Shown one piece after another: positions 1-7,881 of a DNA stretch of 64,000 nt. Origin of the DNA: CBDESM01 sp965242485 (lineage in GTDB: Bacteria > Chloroflexota > Dehalococcoidia > Bin125); NCBI GenBank assembly GCA_965242485.1, contig CBDESM010000003.1, positions 558,001-622,000 on the forward strand. The letters are read 5' to 3'. The notes under the pieces were generated by a model. It had not been told where the DNA came from, searched no databases, and saw nothing but the letters and a program-made list of their open reading frames with translations. How positions within the stretch are numbered: the first letter of the stretch is position 1; each line of letters opens with the position of its first letter. The translations under genes were made by a program, and so were the position numbers.

Positions 1-39
1 GAGTCGGGTCGCGGGGGACGGCGGCGTTTGCGTCTGGCC

Positions 40-258
40 ATGCTGCGAGGCTACCCGATGGCGGCGGCGATCGCGGCCGGGGCGGTCGCGTGGGCGCTGC
101 GGGCGGGGCCGGCGCTGGCGGAGGGCGGGGGCGAGTACGGGCGGCTGGGCGCGCCGGCGTGGGTGTGGATCGCGTCGGCGGGGATCACGGCGGGCGCGCT
201 GGCGCTGGGCGCGGCGATCGGCTGGTGGTTCCACCGGAAGCGGAGGGCGGGGCGGTAG
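40..258 (+). CDS. small secreted or membrane-anchored protein, unknown
   Basis: I do not recognise this 72-residue protein. It opens with a hydrophobic signal-peptide-like stretch ending in an ALA-type cleavage site (around residue 28). A short Gly-rich segment follows, then one clear transmembrane helix (WIASAGITAGALALGAAIGW) and a basic tail (RKRRAGR). That layout fits a small protein processed at its N-terminus and anchored by one helix with the tail in the cytoplasm. ATG at 40 is preferred; an in-frame TTG at 28 would add four residues. It lies at the window edge, so its upstream partner is unseen. It could also be a chance frame in GC-rich DNA, but the ordered signal-linker-helix-basic tail pattern argues for a real gene. 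Confidence 0.5.
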   Translation: MLRGYPMAAAIAAGAVAWALRAGPALAEGGGEYGRLGAPAWVWIASAGITAGALALGAAIGWWFHRKRRAGR

Positions 259-303
259 GCGGCGCGCGCCAGTGCAGGGATGGCAGCGGGCAGGCGGCGA
301 GGA

Positions 304-1629
304 TCAGGCGATGGGGGGCGGGCGGGCTTCGGGCGGGGCGATGCGGAAGCTTTCGCGTGAAAAGTAGCCCGGCGGAATCTTCCTGGGCTTCGGGTCGGAG
401 CCGGCACCCGGGTAAATGAGTTTCGGGGGGCCGATGCCGACCATTTGCGGTTCCGCGCCTTGGTCTTGGGCATCGGGGCCGGGCTGCCACCAGATTTCAG
501 TGCTGCCGAAGCGGAAGGCGAGGTGGATCGCCCAGCCCGCGGGCGGGATGAGTTCTTCTGGGAAGCCGTCTCCGGCTGCGCGGAGATAGGATTCGGTCTC
601 GGGGCCGTCATCGTGCGGGATGGGCGGCCGCGGGGGCGGTTCGGGATTTTCTTCGAGGTCTTCCCCGGTGTCTTCTTCGGGCTCTTCGATGTCCGCTTCG
701 ACGGGCGGGTCGATGGGATCGGCCGTTTCGCTCGTCGTGCGGGAGTGCGGTTCGCCGTCGGCAGGATCGCCGGCGAAGTCGTGGGCAGGGTCGTCGGCGG
801 GGTCGTGGATCGGCGCGGGCCGGCTGGCGGTTTGGGCGATGCGGCTGGTGATTTGGTCGAGTTCGTCGGGGCTGGAGAAGTAGATGGTGATGGAACCGCC
901 GGCGAGGCCACGCGGGCCGTTGATGCGGTAGTGCTCAATGCCGATGGTTTCTACGAAAGCGTCGGCGGCGCGCTGGGCGCGTTGGGCGAGGCGGCGCGGT
1001 GGCGGGCCGGCGCGGTCGATGAGGTCGTGGGCGGCGGCTTGGATGTCGCGGACGGAGAAATCGTCGGCGACGGCCGCATCGGCGAGGTCGCGGCGAAATT
1101 CGGCGGGCGCGGCGAGGATGGCGCGGGCCTGGGTTTCGGAGAGGCGGCCTTCGCGGACGTGGGCGCGGGCTTCGTCGGGGAGCTGAAGGAGGCGGAGGAG
1201 GTTGGAGAGGGAGGAGGGGGAGCGCCCGATGGAGCGGGCGAGGTCGCGGTCGGGCACGCCGTCGCGGCGGCGGGCGTCGAGCGCTTCGGCGAGGTCGATG
1301 GGGTTGAGCGGGAGGCGGTGATGGTTGTCGGCGAGGCAGAGGTCGACGGGGTGAATCTCGGCGGCGCGGCCGGCGAGGGGGATCGCGGGGACGGTTTCGA
1401 GGCCGGCGCGGACGGCGGCGCGGCGGCGGCGTTCGCCGGAGATGACGGCCCAGCGCCCGCCGGGCAGCGGGTCGATGATCAGTGGAGTGAGGATGCCGCA
1501 GTCGCGGATTGATTCGGCGAGCGATTCGATGCCGTCATCGCCGGGGTCGGCGCGGACGGATCGTCGGGGCGGGTCGAGGTCGGCGAGCGGGATCTGGAGG
1601 AGCGAAGCGGGCGATGCAGAGTCGGCCAT
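304..1629 (-). CDS. ParB/Spo0J-family partition-like protein with long C-terminal extension
   Basis: 441 residues. Residues 10-110 form a ParB N-terminal nuclease/CTPase-like domain: IPLADLDPPRR at the start, then GILTPLIIDPLPGG and the box GERRRRAA at 65-72, the nucleotide-contacting motif of the family. An HTH region follows (RDLARSIGRSPSSLSNLLRLL). The C-terminal 180 residues are unusual: an acidic Asp/Glu/Pro-rich linker, then a Trp-containing tail (AIHLAFRFGSTEIWW) that I cannot assign. No ParA gene lies next to it, so it may be an orphan ParB-like regulator rather than the chromosomal segregation protein. A GAAC-N4-GTTC palindrome sits just upstream of its ATG, suggesting SOS control. 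The ParB domain is certain; its role is not. Confidence 0.85.
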   Translation of the reverse strand: MADSASPASLLQIPLADLDPPRRSVRADPGDDGIESLAESIRDCGILTPLIIDPLPGGRWAVISGERRRRAAVRAGLETVPAIPLAGRAAEIHPVDLCLADNHHRLPLNPIDLAEALDARRRDGVPDRDLARSIGRSPSSLSNLLRLLQLPDEARAHVREGRLSETQARAILAAPAEFRRDLADAAVADDFSVRDIQAAAHDLIDRAGPPPRRLAQRAQRAADAFVETIGIEHYRINGPRGLAGGSITIYFSSPDELDQITSRIAQTASRPAPIHDPADDPAHDFAGDPADGEPHSRTTSETADPIDPPVEADIEEPEEDTGEDLEENPEPPPRPPIPHDDGPETESYLRAAGDGFPEELIPPAGWAIHLAFRFGSTEIWWQPGPDAQDQGAEPQMVGIGPPKLIYPGAGSDPKPRKIPPGYFSRESFRIAPPEARPPPIA

Positions 1630-1641
1630 GCCGAGATGATA

Positions 1642-1653
1642 GAACGTTAGTTC
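1642..1653. promoter_or_regulatory. LexA/SOS-box-like palindrome upstream of the parB-like gene
   Basis: The sequence GAACGTTAGTTC is GAAC-N4-GTTC, the core SOS box of Gram-positive bacteria and reported for Chloroflexota-type LexA. It ends 13 bp upstream of the minus-strand start codon at 1629, where a repressor would block transcription start. Only the match and position are seen; binding is inferred. Confidence 0.4.
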
Positions 1654-1726
1654 AATATCTGCACATCGGGCACGCGCTCGCCCCGCCCGGAGCGGAATCG
1701 CGCGGGCGGGCGGGGCCCAGCCCGGG

Positions 1727-2857
1727 CTAGATCTCGAGGAGGGCGGCGACCTTTTCGCGGTGGTGGTCGGCGTCGCCCCACATGAGTTCGGCCATCTTCT
1801 GGCGGCGGAAGAAGAGCTGGATGACGTATTCCTTGGTGAAGCCGATGCCGCCGTGGATCTGCTGGCCGTGGGCGACGACGCGGCGGGTGGCGTCGGAGCA
1901 CCAGGCCTTGGCCATGGAGACTTGGAGGGCGGCGTCGGCCTCCTGCTCGGTGACGGCCCAGGCGGCGCGGTACATGATGAAGCGGGAGCCGTCGACGTCG
2001 GTGACCATGTCGGCGGCCTTGTGCTGGATGGCCTGGAAGGAGCCGATGGGGCGCCCGAACTGGATGCGCTCCTTGGCGTAGTCGACGCTGATCTCGAAGT
2101 CGCGCTGGGCGAGGCCGACGAGGTAGGCGCAGTAGGCGACGGTGTAGTACTTCTTGGCCTCTTCGATCATGGGCCAGGCGGCGCCGGCTTCGCCGAGGAC
2201 GGCGTCTGCGCCGACGCGGACGTTGTCGAGCTTGACTTCGCACTGCTTGTCGGCGGCGATGGTCTTGAGGACGTTGGCTTCGAGGCCGGCGGCGTCGCGG
2301 GGGACGAGGAAGAGGGAGACGCCTTCGTCGCCTTGCGAGCCGGGCGCGCGGGCGGCGACGAGGATGAGGTCGGAGACGTGGGCGTCGGGGATGAAGAGCT
2401 TGGTGCCGTTGAGGACGTAGCCGTCGCCGTCGGGCGCGGCGGTGGCTTCGACGCCGGAGGAGTCGAAGCGGGCGCTGGGCTCGGTGAGGGCGAAGGTGAG
2501 GATCATCTCGCCGGAGGCGGCCTTGGTGCAGATTTCCCGCTTTTGGTCGTCGGTGCCGATGGCTTCGACGAAGGCGGCGGTGATGACGCTGTTGAGGAAG
2601 GGTCCGGGGACGAGGGCGCGGCCGAATTCCTCGAGGAGGACGCAGAGGTCGAGGAAGGACATGCCGGTGCCGCCGAGTTCCTCGGAGGTGATCAGGCCCA
2701 TCCAGCCCTGCTGGGCCATGCCGTTCCAGAGGTCGTCGGTGTAGCCGCGCTCGTCTTCCTCCATCTCGCGCACCAGTTTTTCGGTGCAGTTGGCGGTGAG
2801 GAAGTCGCGCGCGAAGTTCCTGAGCAGTTCCTGCTCTTCGGTCAGACCCAAGTCCAT
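1727..2857 (-). CDS. acyl-CoA dehydrogenase family protein
   Basis: 376 residues, normal length for the family. Acyl-CoA dehydrogenases are FAD enzymes that introduce the alpha,beta double bond of acyl-CoA thioesters and pass electrons to ETF. The N-terminal helical domain starts MDLGLTEEQELLRNFARDF; the middle beta domain holds LTFALTEPSARFDSSGV and FVPDA-like flavin-contact loops; the C-terminal helical domain has IQFGRPIGSFQAIQHKAADM and QIHGGIGFTKEY, hallmark segments. I do not see the usual catalytic YEGT loop, so the base position is uncertain and the protein belongs to the shorter group of poorly defined substrate. A GGGAGG ribosome site precedes the ATG. It is a singleton, with the divergent amidase gene upstream. 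Confidence 0.92.
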   Translation of the reverse strand: MDLGLTEEQELLRNFARDFLTANCTEKLVREMEEDERGYTDDLWNGMAQQGWMGLITSEELGGTGMSFLDLCVLLEEFGRALVPGPFLNSVITAAFVEAIGTDDQKREICTKAASGEMILTFALTEPSARFDSSGVEATAAPDGDGYVLNGTKLFIPDAHVSDLILVAARAPGSQGDEGVSLFLVPRDAAGLEANVLKTIAADKQCEVKLDNVRVGADAVLGEAGAAWPMIEEAKKYYTVAYCAYLVGLAQRDFEISVDYAKERIQFGRPIGSFQAIQHKAADMVTDVDGSRFIMYRAAWAVTEQEADAALQVSMAKAWCSDATRRVVAHGQQIHGGIGFTKEYVIQLFFRRQKMAELMWGDADHHREKVAALLEI

Positions 2858-2991
2858 CGGAAGCCTCCCGCCGCTCGTGTGCCGTGCTTGCGCTGTGCGC
2901 AGTCCGCCCGAATGTACCGGATGGGTTATGGACGCGCCAGAGGCTTCACATATGGGCTGTGGAAAGTCGCGTGGGCGCGGTGATCCTTGCC

Positions 2992-2997
2992 TATCAT
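2992..2997 (+). promoter_or_regulatory. -10-like hexamer TATCAT, leaderless promoter candidate
   Basis: TATCAT lies 7 nt before the ATG at 3005, with no Shine-Dalgarno sequence between. The spacing fits transcription starting at or near the start codon. Confidence 0.4.
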
Positions 2998-3004
2998 CGC
3001 GGGC

Positions 3005-4303
3005 ATGGCGGCACGGGGCACGAAACTGCGGCGCGTGGCGGCGTGGGCTGCGCTGGGCGGGTTGATCGTCGCGGGAACGCTGGCGGCGGGGGCGGGCGCG
3101 GCGACGAATGGGCCCACGGGCGAACGGGCGGAGCGGGTGCCGGGGTTCGCGGGCGCGCCGCCGCCCGGTGTGTTCAAGGGGGTGATCGAGCCGCCGGTGC
3201 CGCCGCCGTCCGGGGTGTTCGAGGCGGCGATCGAGCCGTCAGTGCCGGCGCCGTCCGGGGTGTTCGAGGCGGCGATCGAGCCATCGGTGCCGGCGCCGGC
3301 GCGTCCGAAGCTGTGGGAGAACCGGGCGCCGGTGAGGCCGGGGGACGCGGAGTACGAGGCGGCGCTGGAGCGGGCGGGGGCGGGAGCGGAGCGGCGGGGG
3401 CAGCCGGTGGTGGTGTTGGATCCGGGGCACGGCGGGGGAGAGACGGGGGCGCACATGCACGGGGAAGGGATGGACGAGGCGGAGTCGAATCTGCGCTTCG
3501 CGCGGAATTTGCGGACGGCGCTGCGGGCGGCGGGGGCGCACGTGGTGCTGACGCGGGAGGACGAGGGACTGGCGACGCTGAATTTCACGGGCGAGCCGGG
3601 ACGGGCGGATCTGCATGCGCGGGCGGAGATGGCGCATTTCGCGCGGGCGGACCTGTTCGTGTCGATCCACTCGAACGGCGTGTGGGACGAGGGGAAGCGG
3701 GGGCTGGAGGTCTGGTACGTGCCGGGCGATTTTGGCGACGGGGAGAACCGGGCCTTCGCGGAGCGGATGCTGGCGTCGATCGGGGCGGAGCTGGAGGCGG
3801 CCGGCTATTCGGCGCCGCGGCGGCTGGAGGACGGGAGCTGCATCGACGAGGAGCCGGGTTTCTGCGATCCGCTGTACGTGCCCGCGCCGTTCATCCTGCT
3901 GGACGCGTCGGTGGCGCGGGAGTGGGGGCGGGAGCCGGCGGATCTGGGTTTGAGCGAAGATCGGTCCGCGCCGGCGCCGCCGGTGGGTGATCGGGTGACG
4001 CCGGCGGTGCACAAGTACCACGGGCCGATTGATTTGACGGATCCGGCGACGCAGACGGGTCCGGCCGCGGTGATGCGGGGGACGCTGATGCCGACGGTGC
4101 TGGTGGAATTGCTGTACATGACGAACTGGCAGGAGGCGCGGATCTTGCGGGATTCGGCGAAGCGGGCGGCGATGGTGCGGGGGATGGCGGGAGCGATTTT
4201 GGAAGAGCTGCGGGAGCGGGGCGAGCTGCCGGCGGCGGAGCCGGCGCGGGGGCTGGTCGATTATCAAGATCCGGAGCTGAGACGGCTCCTGTCGCTGCGC
4301 TGA
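3005..4303 (+). CDS. N-acetylmuramoyl-L-alanine amidase (Amidase_3), exported
   Basis: 432 residues. This zinc enzyme cleaves the amide bond between N-acetylmuramic acid and L-alanine in peptidoglycan, outside the cytoplasmic membrane. After a signal peptide (AAWAALGGLIVAGTLAAGAG) comes a Pro/Ala-rich linker with near-identical 15-residue repeats (PSGVFEAAIEPSVPA), then the catalytic domain. The zinc ligands are visible: His in VVLDPGHGGGETG, Glu in DEAESNLRFA and His in FVSIHSNGV; the catalytic Glu is in TVLVELLYMTN near the C-terminus. An insertion between the second His and that Glu (about residues 250-350) makes it longer than minimal family members. An in-frame TTG at 2987 exists, but ATG at 3005 fits both the signal peptide and the -10 hexamer. 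Convergent with the Fic gene, 9 bp away. Confidence 0.93.
   Translation: MAARGTKLRRVAAWAALGGLIVAGTLAAGAGAATNGPTGERAERVPGFAGAPPPGVFKGVIEPPVPPPSGVFEAAIEPSVPAPSGVFEAAIEPSVPAPARPKLWENRAPVRPGDAEYEAALERAGAGAERRGQPVVVLDPGHGGGETGAHMHGEGMDEAESNLRFARNLRTALRAAGAHVVLTREDEGLATLNFTGEPGRADLHARAEMAHFARADLFVSIHSNGVWDEGKRGLEVWYVPGDFGDGENRAFAERMLASIGAELEAAGYSAPRRLEDGSCIDEEPGFCDPLYVPAPFILLDASVAREWGREPADLGLSEDRSAPAPPVGDRVTPAVHKYHGPIDLTDPATQTGPAAVMRGTLMPTVLVELLYMTNWQEARILRDSAKRAAMVRGMAGAILEELRERGELPAAEPARGLVDYQDPELRRLLSLR
3161..3298 (+). repeat. in-frame 45-bp tandem repeat in amidase linker
   Basis: Two nearly identical 45-bp units start at 3206 and 3251, preceded by one degenerate copy from about 3161. Each encodes a 15-residue unit of the type PSGVFEAAIEPSVPA. 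The linker probably spans part of the cell envelope; copy number may vary between strains. Confidence 0.75.
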
Positions 4304-4312
4304 GGGGCGTGG

Positions 4313-5500
4313 TCAGGAGCCGCCGGCTTCAAGCTCTTCGATCAGGTCGATGAGGCCGTCGGGTTCCCAAGTGCGGTTGCGGCGGCCTTGGCCGGCGGGC
4401 CGGAGGACGCCGGCATCTTCGAGTTGCTGCATGCCGGCGTGGATGCCGGCGGGGGCGCGGTCGACGGATTCGGCGACGGACTGGGCGGAGACGACGGGAT
4501 AGGCGGGGAGGGCGTCGATGATTTCCCAAGCTGCGGCGTCGGCTCTGGGGTTGGCGGCGGCGCGCAGCCGGCCGCGCCAGAATTCTTGGAGGTCGGCGAC
4601 GAGCTCGGCGTATTGGACGGCGCGGAGGGCGGCTTCGGCGGCGGCTTCGGCGAAGATGCCGATCCACTCGGCGACGGCTCCTTCGCGGAATTTGGCGATG
4701 CCGTCGATGTAGCGGTCGCGGCGGCGGGAGAAGACGATGCTGAGCGGGGGGACGACATCGGGGGCGAGCCGGCGGCGGCGCAGGATGACGTGGATCAGCG
4801 CGCGCCCGGTGCGCCCGTTGCCGTCTTCGAAGGGGTGGATCAGCTCGAACTGGGCGTGCGCGATGGCGGCCTGCACGACGGGCGGGAGCAGGTCGTCGTT
4901 GCAGAAGCCGCAGAGGTCGTCCAGCAGGGAAGCGATTCGTTCGGGCGGGGGCGGGACGTAGGCGGCGCCGCAGGGGTTGTAGTTGTTGCCGCCGATCCAG
5001 TTCTGGGAGTCGCGGACGATGCCGGCGATGCGCGGGTTGGCGCGATCGAGCAGGACCTTGTGGATTTCGCAGAGATGTCCGGGCGCGAGGCGGCCGGCGT
5101 CGCCGACATCGCCGACGGCGCTGATCATGGCGTCGATGTTGGCCAGGATTTCGGCCGCGCGGGTGCCGACGCGGCGGCCGGCGCGGCGCTTCTCCTCGGC
5201 GCGGGCCAAGTCGCGCGCATCGAGGCGCATCTCTTCGACCTTGGAGGAGGAGATCGATTCGGAGCGGAGCAGCAGGCGGGCGAGGGCTCGCAGCTCGGGG
5301 CCGGGGTTGCGGTTGAGGGCGATGACGGCCTGTTCGGCTTCGGAGACGACGCCGGCGACATCGGCCGGGAGGTCGACGAAGTCGTCGCCGCCGAGCGCGG
5401 CGGGGACGAACGGGTAGTAGGAGCAGGCCCTGCGGTAGCGGGGAGGCGCGTAGATCGTCGGATCGTGCCGCCATGAGCGCCGGAGCGTTCGTCCGCGCAT
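4313..5500 (-). CDS. Fic-domain protein with C-terminal winged helix
   Basis: 395 residues. Fic proteins transfer AMP (or other nucleotide parts) from a nucleotide to protein hydroxyls. The full active-site motif HPFEDGNGRTGR is at 222-233, with catalytic His222. The flap region reads GGNNYNPCGAAYVPPPP, and an N-terminal SSSKVEE (about 84-90) matches the position of the inhibitory helix of class II Fic proteins, though Glu replaces the usual Gly/Asn after the key Glu. The last 70 residues (VVSAQSVAESVDRAPAGIH onward) look like a winged helix-turn-helix, so the protein could bind DNA and regulate itself. AT-rich palindromes lie directly upstream. GAGGAGGG serves as ribosome site. Target unknown. 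Confidence 0.93.
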   Translation of the reverse strand: MRGRTLRRSWRHDPTIYAPPRYRRACSYYPFVPAALGGDDFVDLPADVAGVVSEAEQAVIALNRNPGPELRALARLLLRSESISSSKVEEMRLDARDLARAEEKRRAGRRVGTRAAEILANIDAMISAVGDVGDAGRLAPGHLCEIHKVLLDRANPRIAGIVRDSQNWIGGNNYNPCGAAYVPPPPERIASLLDDLCGFCNDDLLPPVVQAAIAHAQFELIHPFEDGNGRTGRALIHVILRRRRLAPDVVPPLSIVFSRRRDRYIDGIAKFREGAVAEWIGIFAEAAAEAALRAVQYAELVADLQEFWRGRLRAAANPRADAAAWEIIDALPAYPVVSAQSVAESVDRAPAGIHAGMQQLEDAGVLRPAGQGRRNRTWEPDGLIDLIEELEAGGS

Positions 5501-5522
5501 CGGAATCCCTCCTCAAGGGCGA

Positions 5523-5561
5523 ATCCATATTATGGGATAGACGGTAAATGAAAATATGGAT
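5523..5561. promoter_or_regulatory. AT-rich inverted repeat, operator candidate 1 for fic
   Basis: Perfect 9-bp arms ATCCATATT (5523-5531) and AATATGGAT (5553-5561) flank a 21-bp spacer. The right half, TGAAAATATGG, resembles the half-site of the second palindrome at 5613-5645. The region is strikingly AT-rich for this genome and lies 23-61 bp upstream of the Fic start codon. Confidence 0.55.
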
Positions 5562-5612
5562 GAGGGCGAATTCTGGGATGCGCGGCGTGGAATCTCCGCG
5601 GCACTGGCGGAT

Positions 5613-5645
5613 CATATTTCGGTTTATGGGGCAAACTGAAATATG
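5613..5645. promoter_or_regulatory. AT-rich inverted repeat, operator candidate 2 for fic
   Basis: Arms CATATTTCGGTTT (5613-5625) and AAACTGAAATATG (5633-5645) are complementary at 12 of 13 positions around a 7-bp centre. It shares the CCATAT...ATATGG half-site with the palindrome 52 bp away, which suggests cooperative binding by one regulator, possibly the winged-helix Fic protein itself. Confidence 0.55.
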
Positions 5646-5699
5646 GAAAGGGTGTAGGGCGGGCAAGGCGAGATCGGGGCGGGCGGAGGCTGATCGGCT

Positions 5700-5705
5700 T
5701 AGGCT
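5700..5705 (+). promoter_or_regulatory. -10-like hexamer TAGGCT, leaderless promoter candidate
   Basis: TAGGCT stands 6 nt before the ATG at 5712 and no ribosome site is present. Identical hexamers with the same or similar spacing precede the genes at 32590 and 18205. Confidence 0.4.
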
Positions 5706-5711
5706 GGGGGC

Positions 5712-6164
5712 ATGGAGCTGGTGAATTGGGGGGAGTTCGAGTTGCGGCGGCCGGGGTTGGCGGATTTGGGGCGGCGGCTGCTGTGGGGGGAGGGGGACGG
5801 GCAGGTGGCTTGGTTGGCGACGCATGGCTACCGGGCGGCGCACATCGCGCCGGTTTGCCCGATTTTCGCGGGGGAAGGGCTGTACCTGCTGGTCGAGATC
5901 GGCTCGCCGAAGATGCGGGATCTGCTCTGGAACGGGCGCTACGCGCTGCACGCGCAGCTGGGGGAGGATGATCTGGAGTTCCAGATCAGCGGCTACGGGC
6001 GGATCGTGGGCGATCCGGCGGAGCGGGAGCCGGTGATCGCGGCGATCCCGTACGAGCATTACGACTTGGACAACTGCGTGTACGAGCTCTACGTGCGACG
6101 GGCGCTGGCGGTGCATTGGGACGAGCCGGGCGAGCCGCGGCGGGTGCGCTGGCGGGCGGATTGA
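5712..6164 (+). CDS. pyridoxamine 5'-phosphate oxidase-fold protein
   Basis: 150 residues, the size of a single split-barrel flavin/F420-binding domain. Diagnostic pieces are VAWLATHGYRAAHIAPVCPI (first strands), GLYLLVEIGSPKMRDLLWNG, and RYALHAQLGEDDLEFQISG, followed by a C-terminal segment ending AVHWDEPGEP. These small proteins bind FMN, F420 or heme and mostly have unknown substrates; nothing here settles which. It is a singleton between the Fic operators and the convergent SDR pair. Confident for fold, open for function. Confidence 0.82.
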   Translation: MELVNWGEFELRRPGLADLGRRLLWGEGDGQVAWLATHGYRAAHIAPVCPIFAGEGLYLLVEIGSPKMRDLLWNGRYALHAQLGEDDLEFQISGYGRIVGDPAEREPVIAAIPYEHYDLDNCVYELYVRRALAVHWDEPGEPRRVRWRAD

Positions 6165-6188
6165 GCCGGGCCGGGCCGGCGCGGCGAA

Positions 6189-6980
6189 TCAGAGGTGCTT
6201 GAGGGCTGCGCCGTCCACTTGGATGGCTTGGCCGGTGATGTAGCCGGAGGAGGTCGAGGCGAGGTAGACGGCGAGGGCGGCGACGTCTTCGGGGCGCCCG
6301 AAGCGGCGGGCGGGGATGTAGCGGAGGAGGACGTTGGTCTCGGGGTCCGCGCCGCCGCGGCCGGGGGAGTCCTCGGTCCAGCCGGCGACGATGGCGTTGA
6401 CGGTGACGCCGTGGGGGGCGAGTTCCTGGCTGAGCGAGCGGACGAGGCCGATGACGCCGGCTTGGGCGGCGGAGTAGGCGGAGAGGTTGGCGAGGCCGCG
6501 GACGGCGGGGGCGGCGAGCAGGGCGATCAGGCGGCCGCCGTCGTCGAGTTCGCGGGCGGCGCTGCGGAAGGCGCGGTAGACGGCGGCGAGGTTGCCGGCG
6601 AGGAGAGCGTCGAGGTCGGCGTCGGCGGTTTTGTGGAGGGGGGCGGCGCGGTAGGCGACGGGGGCGATGATGGCGATGTCGAGTCCGCCGAGCTGCTTGA
6701 CGAGCTTGCGGGTGGCGACTTGGACGCTGCGGCCGTTGGCGAGGTCGACGGCTTCGGCGGGTCCGCCGGCGGCGGCGCGCTTGATTTTGAAGAGGGCGTC
6801 GCCGCCGGTATCAGCGCTGGCCACGGCGACGCGGGCGCCGGCCTCGCGGAAGGCCTGGATGATCGCGGGGGCGGCGGGGTGCTCGGCGGCGTAGAAGACG
6901 GCGCGGCGGTCTTCTAGGTCGAAGCCGCGCAGGCGGCCTTCGGCGACGGCGGGCGGGGGCAGCGGGTTGCGGGCGGTCAC
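6189..6980 (-). CDS. SDR-family protein lacking canonical catalytic residues
   Basis: 263 residues from a GTG that overlaps the upstream SDR stop codon (GTGA, 6977-6980), so the two are translationally coupled. The C-terminal half is clearly SDR: QELAPHGVTVNAIVAGWTED, RFGRPEDVAALAVYLAS and YITGQAIQVDG. The nucleotide loop, normally TGxxxGxG, reads YAAEHPAAP; the catalytic Tyr is present in AYSAAQAG, but the expected Lys is Gln, and the usual active-site Ser position holds Ala (IALLAAPAV). It therefore probably cannot act as a normal dehydrogenase and may be a structural or regulatory partner of the intact SDR encoded just before it. A longer open frame upstream of the GTG exists but encodes only low-complexity Arg-rich sequence and is a shadow of the neighbour. 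Confidence 0.85.
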   Translation of the reverse strand: MTARNPLPPPAVAEGRLRGFDLEDRRAVFYAAEHPAAPAIIQAFREAGARVAVASADTGGDALFKIKRAAAGGPAEAVDLANGRSVQVATRKLVKQLGGLDIAIIAPVAYRAAPLHKTADADLDALLAGNLAAVYRAFRSAARELDDGGRLIALLAAPAVRGLANLSAYSAAQAGVIGLVRSLSQELAPHGVTVNAIVAGWTEDSPGRGGADPETNVLLRYIPARRFGRPEDVAALAVYLASTSSGYITGQAIQVDGAALKHL

Positions 6981-7789
6981 GGGGCCCGCTCCGCGAGGAC
7001 GTCCCAGCCGGTCGGGGCGAGTCCGCCGGCGAGGCCGCCGCCGTCGATCACGACGGCTTCGCCGGTCATGTAGGCGGAGGCGTCGGAGGCGAGGTAGAGG
7101 GCGAGGGGGCCGAGTTCCCAGGCTTCGCCGACGCGGCCGGCGGGGATGCGTTCGCCGCGGCTGCGGGCGAGGGCGATCTCGTCCGGGTCGTGGAGGGTTT
7201 TCTGGAGCACGAAACCGGGCACGATGCAGTTGGCGCGGATGTGTTCGCGGGCGAGGCGGACGGCGATGGATTGGGTGAGGGTGATGACGCCTGCCTTGGC
7301 GGCGCCGTAGACGTGGGTGCGGGGGTCGCCGCGCATGCCGGTGCCGCTGGCGACGGTGATCAGGTTGCCGCCGCCGCGCCGGCGGAAGTGGCGGATGGCG
7401 GCGCGGGCGCTGTAGAAGACACTGGAAAGGTTGATGTCGATGGTTTCGCGCCAGTCGTCGTCGCTGATCTCGAGGATGTCCTTGCCGGAAGCGCCGCCCC
7501 CGCCGCCGGCGTTGGCGATGAAGATTTCGAAGCCGCCCCATTCGGCGGCGGCGCGCTCGGCGAGGGCGTCGACCTGTTCGGGGACGGCGACGTCTGTCGG
7601 GACGACGAGGGCGCGGCGGCCGAGGGCGCGGATTTCATCGGCGACGGCTTCGATTTGGGATCGGGTGCGGGCGGCGCAGACGATGTCGGCGCCGGCGGCG
7701 GCGAGGTGGAGCGCCATTTCGCGGCCGAGGCCGCGGCCGGCGCCGGTGATGATGGCGCGGCGGCCGTCGAGTCGGAGGGAACTGGACAT
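6977..7789 (-). CDS. short-chain dehydrogenase/reductase, catalytically complete
   Basis: 270 residues. Classical SDR: the NAD(P)-binding loop TGAGRGLG near the N-terminus, NAG in FIANAGGGG, active-site Ser in ITVASGTGM, and Tyr-x3-Lys in VYGAAKAG. The C-terminal signature MTGEAVVIDGG is also present. It catalyses NAD(P)-dependent oxidation or reduction of a hydroxyl/keto group on an unknown substrate; an Arg after the first strand (AARTRSQ) leaves NADP use possible. It is the first gene of a two-gene operon with the degenerate SDR. GGAG precedes the ATG by a short spacer. Confidence 0.93.
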   Translation of the reverse strand: MSSSLRLDGRRAIITGAGRGLGREMALHLAAAGADIVCAARTRSQIEAVADEIRALGRRALVVPTDVAVPEQVDALAERAAAEWGGFEIFIANAGGGGGASGKDILEISDDDWRETIDINLSSVFYSARAAIRHFRRRGGGNLITVASGTGMRGDPRTHVYGAAKAGVITLTQSIAVRLAREHIRANCIVPGFVLQKTLHDPDEIALARSRGERIPAGRVGEAWELGPLALYLASDASAYMTGEAVVIDGGGLAGGLAPTGWDVLAERAP

Positions 7790-7881
7790 AGCGCTGCTCC
7801 GCGCGGCTTACGGTCGCCGTCCGCGAGCGGGGATCATATAGCGTTGCGGCACTGCGCCGCGATTTGCGGGAGGGTGATGAG

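Noticed and set aside
445..1512. 355-residue plus-strand frame opposite the ParB-like gene
   Set aside because: Gly/Ala/Val/Glu-rich with no domain; antisense shadow.
304..1629. ParB-like gene as a sign of a nearby replication origin
   Set aside because: No ParA, DnaA, parS-like 16-mer or DnaA-box cluster seen around it.
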